From JAJKIP01 sp040509055 (GTDB taxonomy: Bacteria; Bacteroidota; Bacteroidia; Chitinophagales; Chitinophagaceae): a DNA stretch of 7,324 nt. The notes beneath the pieces were generated by a model, which had not been told where the DNA came from, made no database searches, and was given only the letters and a program-made list of their open reading frames with translations. The stretch lies in contig JBEVLT010000069.1 of the NCBI GenBank assembly GCA_040509055.1, positions 1 to 7,324 on the forward strand, given 5' to 3'. Made by a program: the position numbers and the translations under genes. Shown in pieces: positions 1 through 5,156 of this stretch; the first letter of the stretch is position 1; each line of letters starts with the position of its first letter.

Positions 1-91
1 CACCTCCATGCAGTGCAGGAATAATAATAATCACCACTATAATAATAGAAGCTACCAGTGAAGTGATGTTATTTTTTCTGCCGTTGAGCAT
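1..91 (-). CDS. Probable ilv-type attenuation leader peptide (3' end beyond window)
   Basis: Reading the minus strand from an ATG at 91-89 gives 30 codons without a stop before the window ends. The peptide starts MLNGRKNNITSLVA and continues SIIIVVIIIIPALHGG. Residues 16-24 are nine consecutive Ile/Val codons (ATT ATT ATA GTG GTG, then four ATT), and 14 of 30 residues are Ile, Val or Leu. From memory, E. coli IlvL has the same architecture: a Ser-Leu-Val stretch, an Ile/Val run, then Pro and a small Gly/Ala-rich tail. Such peptides are not functional products; ribosome stalling on scarce Ile- or Val-tRNA prevents a downstream terminator from forming. The position just after the leuB terminator fits an ilv operon lying to the left. 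The alternative is the N-terminal anchor of a membrane protein, since Arg5-Lys6 followed by a hydrophobic run also fits that. The stop codon and the attenuator hairpins are outside the window, so the role is inferred. Confidence 0.62.
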   Translation of the reverse strand, partial: MLNGRKNNITSLVASIIIVVIIIIPALHGG

Positions 92-94
92 GAA

Positions 95-121
95 GGGTGT
101 ATCTGTTGTAAATATACACCC
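95..121 (-). promoter_or_regulatory. Perfect dyad just upstream of the leader ATG; candidate operator or 5'-UTR hairpin
   Basis: GGGTGTAT (95-102) and ATACACCC (114-121) are perfect 8-base inverted repeats separated by 11 bases. The arm nearest the leader ends 3 bases before its ATG at 91. On the minus strand the sequence TATATTTA (116-109) sits inside the dyad and matches the Bacteroidota -7 element TAnnTTTG at all but the last position. A -33 element is poor (TTCT at 139-136, spacing 19). If this is the promoter, transcription would start only about 10 bases before the leader ATG, and the dyad would be an operator over the -7 box. If transcription starts further upstream, the dyad would form an RNA hairpin next to the leader start. 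No T-run follows on either strand, so it is not an intrinsic terminator. The dyad is certain; its role is not. Confidence 0.5.
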
Positions 122-129
122 GCCTCATT

Positions 130-171
130 AAAAAAAGAACTGGTACCGCTGAAATTATTTTTCAAACGGTA
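130..171 (-). terminator. Rho-independent terminator of the leu operon
   Basis: Read on the minus strand, the hairpin begins one base after the leuB stop codon. The left arm is TACCG (171-167) and TGAAA (164-160), separated by two T residues. The loop is 5 bases. The right arm is TTTCA (154-150) and CGGTA (148-144), separated by one G. This gives ten base pairs around a small internal loop. After a 7-base spacer comes a run of seven T residues (136-130). The spacer is longer than in textbook terminators and the inner stem is AT-rich, so termination may be incomplete. The location between leuB and the leader reading frame supports separate transcription units for leu and the next operon. Confidence 0.68.
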
Positions 172-172
172 G

Positions 173-1294
173 TTATATGATCGTCGACTTCCTCAATTCA
201 ATGTTTTCCTGCTTTACCGATCCCGGTACCTTACCGCTTACATAGTCGCAGATCAGCTCGCCGATGGTAGCGGTGAAATAGAAATTCACGGGGTCCAGGT
301 CTTTGGTCACAAAGCCGTTTTGCAGCGTCCAGCTGACCGCATCTTTTACCAGTGCCGCTTCGCGGGTCAGGCCGAAGTATTCCAGCATCATGGCGGTGGA
401 CAGGATGGAGCCAAGCGGGTTGGCGATATCTTTTCCGGCGGCCTGCGGGTAAGAGCCATGGATCGGTTCGAACAGTACCACGCCCGACCCTACCGATGCA
501 GAGGGCAGCAGGCCCAGCGAGCCGGACAGCACGCTGGCCTCGTCGCTGATGATATCGCCAAACATGTTTTCCGTCAGGATCACATCAAATTGTTTCGGGT
601 TGAGGATGATCTGCATGGCCGCATTGTCCACGAACAGGTAGTCCACCGCTACATCCGGGTATTGCGGGGCGATCTGCTGTACCACTTTTCTCCACAGCCG
701 CGATGTTTCGAGCACGTTTGCCTTGTCCACCAGGGTCAGCTTTTTCCGGCGCTCCGGTTTTTGGGCAAAATGAAAGGCAAGGTGTGCCGCCCGTTCTATT
801 TCAGCTATCGTGTATACGCATTCGTCGATGGCCTGGGTACCGTCTTCGCTGAGTTCTTTTTTGCCTAAATAAATGCCTCCCGTCAGCTCGCGGAAAATGA
901 TGAAGTCCACGCCTTCGAGGCTTTTGGACTTCAGGGGTGATAAATGGTACAGGGATGCGTACGTATTGATCGGGCGGATGTTGGCAAAAAGCTGCAGGGA
1001 TTTGCGCAGTTTCAGCAGCCCCTGTTCCGGGCGCACTTTGGCCGTGGGATCATTGTCGTATTTGGGATGGCCGATGGCGCCAAACAGGATGGCATCGCTG
1101 TTCAGGCACACTTCGATCGTTTCATCGGGCAGGGGGTTGCCTGTTTTGTCAATGGCGTCGGCGCCCATCAGGCAATAGGTATACTCGAATTCATGCCCGA
1201 ACGTTTCGGCCACCGTGTTGAGTACGCGTATGGATTGTCGTGTTACTTCCGGTCCTATTCCGTCTCCTTCTATGACTGCTATGCGTTTATTCAC
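173..1294 (-). CDS. leuB: 3-isopropylmalate dehydrogenase
   Basis: Cytoplasmic NAD-dependent enzyme that oxidises and decarboxylates 3-isopropylmalate to 2-ketoisocaproate, the third committed step of leucine synthesis. The product is 373 residues, close to the family's usual 360. Visible signatures are the N-terminal IAVIEGDGIGPEV (5-17), substrate arginines at Arg97, Arg107 and Arg135, Tyr142 in IYLG, Lys191 in DKANVLE, and acidic metal ligands at Asp223, Asp247 and Asp251 around ENMFGDIISDEAS. The NAD-binding loop FEPIHGSYPQAAGKDIANP spans 275-293. The start codon is GTG (1294-1292). It is the only sensible start because the N-terminal beta strand begins right there, and the leuD stop codon lies in the same frame five codons upstream. 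The gap to leuD is 12 bases with no clear Shine-Dalgarno. It is the last gene of the operon, followed directly by a terminator-like hairpin. Confidence 0.97.
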   Translation of the reverse strand: MNKRIAVIEGDGIGPEVTRQSIRVLNTVAETFGHEFEYTYCLMGADAIDKTGNPLPDETIEVCLNSDAILFGAIGHPKYDNDPTAKVRPEQGLLKLRKSLQLFANIRPINTYASLYHLSPLKSKSLEGVDFIIFRELTGGIYLGKKELSEDGTQAIDECVYTIAEIERAAHLAFHFAQKPERRKKLTLVDKANVLETSRLWRKVVQQIAPQYPDVAVDYLFVDNAAMQIILNPKQFDVILTENMFGDIISDEASVLSGSLGLLPSASVGSGVVLFEPIHGSYPQAAGKDIANPLGSILSTAMMLEYFGLTREAALVKDAVSWTLQNGFVTKDLDPVNFYFTATIGELICDYVSGKVPGSVKQENIELRKSTII

Positions 1295-1306
1295 CTTGTG
1301 TTGTAT

Positions 1307-1903
1307 TTATGCGTTTGTTGTTTCGAATGTTTCGATCTCGCTGCGCAGGCTCAGCAGGTAGTCGATATCGTCGTACCCGTTCAGCAGGCAGGTTTTTTTA
1401 TAGTTGTTGATGTCGAAGGCTCCCGTTTCGCCGGTTGCAGCAATGGTAATCGTTTGTTCCTGCAGGCTTACTTCCAGCTCTGTGGCGGCATCGGCAGCAA
1501 CGGCGGCAAATATTTTTTGCAGAAAATCCTCGCTCACCGTTACCGGCAGCAGGAAGTTGTTGAGAGAGTTGTTTTTGAAGATATCGGCAAAAAAACTGCT
1601 GACCACCACATCAAACCCGGCATCCTTGATGGCCCAGGCCGCATGCTCGCGCGAGGAACCGCAACCGAAGTTTTTGGCGGCTACCAGTATCCGGCCCTGG
1701 TAGGCAGGATCGTTCAGCACGAAATCTTTTTTGGGTTTAGTTTCATCATCGTCCTCGTACCGCCAGTCGCGGAAGAGGTTTTTGCCGAATCCGTCGCGGC
1801 TGGTCGCTTTCAGGAAACGCGCCGGGATGATCTGGTCCGTGTCTACATTCTCGATATTAAGCGGAACGGTGGTGGAACGGATTATATTGATCGCTTTACT
1901 CAT
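1307..1903 (-). CDS. leuD: 3-isopropylmalate dehydratase small subunit
   Basis: Small (swivel-domain) subunit of isopropylmalate isomerase. With LeuC it converts 2-isopropylmalate to 3-isopropylmalate through a dehydration and rehydration at an iron-sulfur centre carried by LeuC. The 198-residue length matches the bacterial family (about 200). Signatures are NVDTDQIIPARFL (19-31), NFGCGSSREHAAWAI (78-92), which supplies the substrate-binding Ser-Ser-Arg-Glu-His, NSLNNFLLP (112-120), and the C-terminal CLLNGYDDIDYLL (172-184). The ATG at 1903 lies 10 bases after the stop of the DinB-like gene, so LeuC and LeuD, which must assemble together, are separated here by that inserted gene. The strong SSREH motif and the leu neighbours argue against a homoaconitase or citraconate-type relative. 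Confidence 0.97.
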   Translation of the reverse strand: MSKAINIIRSTTVPLNIENVDTDQIIPARFLKATSRDGFGKNLFRDWRYEDDDETKPKKDFVLNDPAYQGRILVAAKNFGCGSSREHAAWAIKDAGFDVVVSSFFADIFKNNSLNNFLLPVTVSEDFLQKIFAAVAADAATELEVSLQEQTITIAATGETGAFDINNYKKTCLLNGYDDIDYLLSLRSEIETFETTNA

Positions 1904-1913
1904 TGGTTGTTGT

Positions 1914-2372
1914 TTATGCCAGCGCTCTTTTCAGCGCCATGGCGTATCCGTGATGCATGCCGTGGTGGCAGGCCGTATACTGAATTGCAAATTCAATTGA
2001 ACCGACGGCGATGCCGGTCCTGGTAGTATACGGCTTAAAATCGCTGAAATAACCGTTGCGATAATCGGCCCGGAGCTGTTCTAATCCTTCCGCAGCCAGT
2101 TGCTTCATACCGGCCCAGGCTTCGTCCGTGATAACTGTTTCAGGGCGGGTGCCTACTTTGTAGGCATGCACAAAACTTTCGTCCAGCCGCACCGGTAGTC
2201 CGGTACGGGCGTAGCAAAGCATTTGGAGGGAGGCGATGATATGGCCAAAGTTCCAGGCCAGGTTATTGTTGAAACCTTCAGGCACCTGGTTGAGCTGCTC
2301 CATGCTCAGGCCGTCCAGCAGCCCGGTAAACTGCTGCTGGATAATATCGAGTATTTGAAAGGAATGCTCCAT
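1914..2372 (-). CDS. DinB-like (DinB_2/YfiT-type) four-helix metalloprotein of unknown role
   Basis: A 152-residue protein that resembles the DinB/YfiT superfamily, whose members are four-helix bundles binding a divalent metal through three histidines. Candidate ligands are His44 in AWNFGHII (39-46) and His136 and His140 in CHHGMHHGYAMALKR (135-149); His137 and His141 are an alternative pair. The NLAWN...GHI and HxGxHxGYxMALKR patterns are typical of the Bacteroidota branch. Family members include thiol-dependent transferases and damage-inducible proteins, but most have no known substrate. The reading frame stays open upstream to 2564, but only by reading across leuC in another frame. The ATG at 2372 gives a start at the family's usual N-terminus and lies 5 bases after the leuC stop. 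Spacing on both sides says it is co-transcribed with the leu genes. No leucine-pathway function is known to me. Confidence 0.87.
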   Translation of the reverse strand: MEHSFQILDIIQQQFTGLLDGLSMEQLNQVPEGFNNNLAWNFGHIIASLQMLCYARTGLPVRLDESFVHAYKVGTRPETVITDEAWAGMKQLAAEGLEQLRADYRNGYFSDFKPYTTRTGIAVGSIEFAIQYTACHHGMHHGYAMALKRALA

Positions 2373-2377
2373 TGTTG

Positions 2378-3778
2378 TCACGATAAAAGCTCTCTTACAT
2401 CGGTTACCTCGCCGGTGATCGCTGCCGCTGCGGCGGTCAGCGGGCTGGCCAGGAATGTGCGTGCGTTCGGGCCCTGTCTTCCTTCGAAATTCCGGTTGGA
2501 AGTAGAGATGCAGTATTTGCCTGCCGGTATTTTGTCTTCGTTCATACCAAGGCAGGCACTGCATCCGGGTTGACGCAACGTAAATCCTGCTTCCGCAAAT
2601 ATTTTATCGATGCCTTCTTCGATCGCCTGTTGTTCTACCTGCTTGCTGCCTGGCACGATCCAGACTTCCACGTCGGCCGCCTTCTTTTTCCCTTTCACAA
2701 AGGATGCTACCATGCGCAGGTCTTCGATACGGGAATTGGTGCAGCTGCCGATGAACACATAGTCTACTTTTTTGCCTTTGATCTCCAGGCCGGGCTGCAG
2801 CCCCATGTAGTGCAATGATTTTTCGAAAGAGGCTTTTTCTTTTTCGTCGATCTCGTTCAGCGCAGGCACATGACTGGTGACACCGATACCCATACCCGGG
2901 TTGGTGCCATAGGTGATCATGGGTTCGATGTCTTCTGCCCGGATCAGCAGCTCTTCATCAAACTGCGCGTCCGCATCGGTATACAGGGTTTTCCAGTCGG
3001 CCAGTTTGGTTTCCCATTCTTCGCCCTGCGGGGCAAATTTTCTGCCTTTGATGTAGTCGAACGTGACCTCGTCCGGGGCGATCATGCCGCAGCGGGCGCC
3101 CATTTCAATGCTCATGTTGCAGATCGTCATCCGGGCTTCCATGGACAGGGCGCGGATGGCGGAGCCGGCATACTCTACGGCAAAGCCGGTGGCGCCGCTG
3201 GCCGATATTTTGGAAATGATATAAAGGATAATGTCTTTGCTGACCACACCCTTGTTCAGTTCGCCTTCCACGGTGATGCGCATCAGCTTCGGTTTGCTCT
3301 GCATCAGGCATTGCGAGGCAAATACCATTTCCACTTCGCTGGTGCCAATACCGAAAGCGATGGAGCCGAAGGCGCCGTGCGTGGAGGTATGGCTGTCGCC
3401 GCATACGATGGTCATGCCTGGCTGGGTGATGCCCAGTTCAGGGCCGATCACATGTACAATACCCTGGAAGGGGTGGCCCAGGCCATACAGCTCGATGCCG
3501 TGTTCGGCACAGTTCTTTTTCAATGCATCTACCTGCAGGCGGCTCAGTTCTTCTTTGATCGGCAGGTGCTGGTTCAGCGTAGGCACGTTATGATCGGCGG
3601 TGGCCACTACCTGCTGCGGGCGGAATACCTTAATGCCACGCTTGTTCAGCCCCGTAAAGGCTTGCGGGCTGGTTACTTCGTGGATGAAGTGCTTGTCGAT
3701 ATATAAAACGGAAGGCCCGCCGTCGATCTCTTTGACGATATGCCTTTCCCAGATCTTATCGAATAATGTTTTTCCCAT
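2378..3778 (-). CDS. leuC: 3-isopropylmalate dehydratase large subunit
   Basis: Large, iron-sulfur-carrying subunit of isopropylmalate isomerase, an aconitase-family enzyme acting with LeuD in the cytoplasm. At 466 residues it is the same size as the E. coli protein. The three [4Fe-4S] ligands are visible: Cys346 in FIGSCTNSR (342-350), and Cys406 and Cys409 in PGCSACLGMNEDK (404-416). Other aconitase-family signatures are the early His-Glu (33-34) in FIHEVTSPQAF, the VCGDSHTSTHGAFG stretch (125-138), and GRQGPNARTFLASP (433-446). The ATG at 3778-3776 shares one base with the leuA TGA (3780-3778), giving TGATG, which implies translational coupling to leuA. The stop at 2378 is 5 bases before the DinB-like gene. 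Nothing is missing or truncated. Confidence 0.98.
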   Translation of the reverse strand: MGKTLFDKIWERHIVKEIDGGPSVLYIDKHFIHEVTSPQAFTGLNKRGIKVFRPQQVVATADHNVPTLNQHLPIKEELSRLQVDALKKNCAEHGIELYGLGHPFQGIVHVIGPELGITQPGMTIVCGDSHTSTHGAFGSIAFGIGTSEVEMVFASQCLMQSKPKLMRITVEGELNKGVVSKDIILYIISKISASGATGFAVEYAGSAIRALSMEARMTICNMSIEMGARCGMIAPDEVTFDYIKGRKFAPQGEEWETKLADWKTLYTDADAQFDEELLIRAEDIEPMITYGTNPGMGIGVTSHVPALNEIDEKEKASFEKSLHYMGLQPGLEIKGKKVDYVFIGSCTNSRIEDLRMVASFVKGKKKAADVEVWIVPGSKQVEQQAIEEGIDKIFAEAGFTLRQPGCSACLGMNEDKIPAGKYCISTSNRNFEGRQGPNARTFLASPLTAAAAAITGEVTDVRELLS

Positions 3779-4950
3779 CAGTTTACTGCTGCAAGAGTTG
3801 ATTGATATTTTTTTGCCATTACCGTGAGGTCCTTGTCTTCTACTTCTTTCTTGCTATCTGCTACCTGCAGGAAGTCGCTGTACAGCACATCCACGTCGTT
3901 GCGGTTGAACTGGAAGCCCAATTTCTGGAAGCGGTAGGCCAGGGCGCTCCGGCCGCTGCGTGCCGTCAGCACGATGCGCGAGGCATCGGCGCCTACCTCT
4001 TCGGGATTGATGATCTCGTAGGTGAGCGCATCTTTCAGGAAACCATCCTGGTGAATGCCGGAGGAGTGCGAGAACGCGTTGCTGCCGACAATGGCCTTGT
4101 TTGGCTGCACCGGCATGCGCATGGTGTCGGATACCTGGCGGCTCAGCGGGTTAAGTTGCGTGGTATTGATGCCCGTATGGAAACCGAGGTGCTTGTGCTG
4201 CCGGATGATCATTACTACTTCCTCCAGCGAGGTATTGCCGGCCCGCTCGCCCAAACCGTTGATGGTGCACTCGATCTGGCGGGCGCCGCTGATCACGCCG
4301 GCAATGGAATTGGCGGTAGCCAGGCCCAGGTCGTTGTGGCAATGACAGCTGATGATGGCTTTATCAATATTGGGCACATTGTTCACCAGGTAAGCGATCT
4401 TTTCGCCGTACTGGTAGGGCAGGCAGTAGCCTGTGGTATCGGGGATATTGACCACCGTGGCGCCGGCTTTGATCACCGCTTCGATCACCCTGGCCAGGTA
4501 GTCGTTGTCGGTACGGCCTGCATCTTCGGCGTAAAACTCCACGTCGTCCACATAGCTTTTCGCCCATTTTACGCACTGGATCGCCCGCCCGAGGATTTCA
4601 TCGCGGGTGGAGTTGAACTTGGATTTGATATGGTAATCGGAAGTGCCGATGCCGGTATGGATGCGGGGCCGTTTGGCATATTTCAGCGCCTGCGCTGCGG
4701 TTTCGATGTCTTTTTCCACGGCCCGGCTCAGCCCGCATACGGTGGCACGGGTGATCACTTTGGATATCTCCTTTACCGATTCAAAATCGCCGGGCGAAGA
4801 GATGGGAAAGCCGGCTTCGATGATGTCCACACCCAGTTCTTCCAGCGCCAGTGCCAGCTGGATCTTTTCTTCGGTATTGAGCTTGCATCCGGGTACCTGC
4901 TCGCCGTCGCGGAGCGTAGTGTCGAAAATGTGGATCTTTCCGGCAGACAT
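3778..4950 (-). CDS. leuA: 2-isopropylmalate synthase, short form without C-terminal regulatory domain
   Basis: Condenses acetyl-CoA with 2-ketoisovalerate to make 2-isopropylmalate, the first committed step of leucine synthesis. The 390 residues cover the HMGL-like TIM barrel: IFDTTLRDGEQVPG (8-21) with Arg14, Asp15 and Glu17; the HTGIGTSD segment (98-105); NIPDTTGY (168-175); the metal ligands His203 and His205 in CHCHNDLG (202-209); and Asn239 in NGLGERAGNTSLEE (231-244). The linker with HSSGIHQDGFLKD (295-307) follows. The protein ends about where the roughly 130-residue leucine-binding domain of full-length LeuA (about 520 residues in E. coli) would begin. Classical leucine feedback through that domain is therefore not expected. 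Homocitrate synthase relatives look similar, but the leuC, leuD and leuB neighbours favour isopropylmalate synthase. The ATG is fixed by an in-frame TAA five codons upstream. It has no Shine-Dalgarno and is the first gene of the operon. Confidence 0.95.
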   Translation of the reverse strand: MSAGKIHIFDTTLRDGEQVPGCKLNTEEKIQLALALEELGVDIIEAGFPISSPGDFESVKEISKVITRATVCGLSRAVEKDIETAAQALKYAKRPRIHTGIGTSDYHIKSKFNSTRDEILGRAIQCVKWAKSYVDDVEFYAEDAGRTDNDYLARVIEAVIKAGATVVNIPDTTGYCLPYQYGEKIAYLVNNVPNIDKAIISCHCHNDLGLATANSIAGVISGARQIECTINGLGERAGNTSLEEVVMIIRQHKHLGFHTGINTTQLNPLSRQVSDTMRMPVQPNKAIVGSNAFSHSSGIHQDGFLKDALTYEIINPEEVGADASRIVLTARSGRSALAYRFQKLGFQFNRNDVDVLYSDFLQVADSKKEVEDKDLTVMAKKYQSTLAAVN

Positions 4951-5156
4951 AATGAAATCGTATTAGGGTGATTAAATGCGGCTGTTTATTTTTGTATTGC
5001 CTGTTGACCACTATCTTTATAAACAACCAGCCTTCTAAAATTACCGGTGTTGCCGGGGGATATAAAATCAAAATGGCCGTGATTTTACACCCCTTAAATA
5101 GGTGCATTTGCCCTGAAACCCGGTCCAGTAAAGGATTTTAAAGGAGAGGAATTACG
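4951..5156. promoter_or_regulatory. Divergent intergenic region between leuA and the 514-residue protein gene
   Basis: This 206-base gap must hold promoters firing in both directions. On the plus strand, TATTTTTG (4987-4994) matches the Bacteroidota -7 consensus TAnnTTTG exactly, with a weak TTAG (4963-4966) 20 bases upstream; this could serve the plus-strand gene with a leader of about 150 bases. I found no convincing -33/-7 pair towards leuA. An imperfect inverted repeat, TACACC (5086-5091) and GGTGCA (5101-5106), and a short CCGG/CCGG hairpin (5044-5056) are present but weak. No leucine-rich leader peptide precedes leuA. Confidence 0.4.
5141..5150 (+). promoter_or_regulatory. Strong Shine-Dalgarno of the 514-residue protein gene
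   Basis: AAGGAGAGGA lies just upstream of the ATG at 5157, with 10 bases between the AAGGAG core and the start codon. A TAA in the same frame at 5139-5141 leaves no earlier ATG, so this site fixes the start. None of the minus-strand genes here has a comparable site, which is usual for Bacteroidota. Confidence 0.7.

Noticed and set aside
20..50. AAT-type trinucleotide repeat
   Set aside because: Explained by the run of ATT Ile codons in the leader peptide on the minus strand, interrupted by ATA, GTG and other codons. It is not a simple-sequence repeat of independent interest.
944..2026. Long plus-strand open frame (360 codons) antisense to leuB, leuD and the DinB-like gene
   Set aside because: It lies opposite well-supported genes and crosses several gene boundaries; its product has no recognisable domain. 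It is a by-product of codon bias.
2373..2564. N-terminal extension of the DinB-like protein upstream of 2372
   Set aside because: The extra 64 residues overlap the leuC 3' end in another frame and look unlike protein (Arg-rich, low order). The ATG at 2372, 5 bases after the leuC stop, matches the family N-terminus.
2870..3706. Plus-strand open frame (278 codons) inside leuC
   Set aside because: Entirely antisense to a complete leuC with all catalytic residues; His/Gly-rich product typical of mirror frames.
3802..4971. Plus-strand open frame (389 codons) antisense to almost all of leuA
   Set aside because: Antisense mirror of leuA with no ribosome-binding site or recognisable domain.
4781..5107. 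Minus-strand frame upstream of leuA containing ITAILILYPP, considered as a leu leader peptide
   Set aside because: It has no long Leu codon run and no early stop, and it continues deep into leuA in another frame, so it does not resemble an attenuation leader.
5107..5136. TTTG (5107-5110) with TAAAGGAT (5129-5136) as a promoter for the plus-strand gene
   Set aside because: The second element mismatches TAnnTTTG in its conserved TTTG part, and the implied transcription start would fall at the Shine-Dalgarno.
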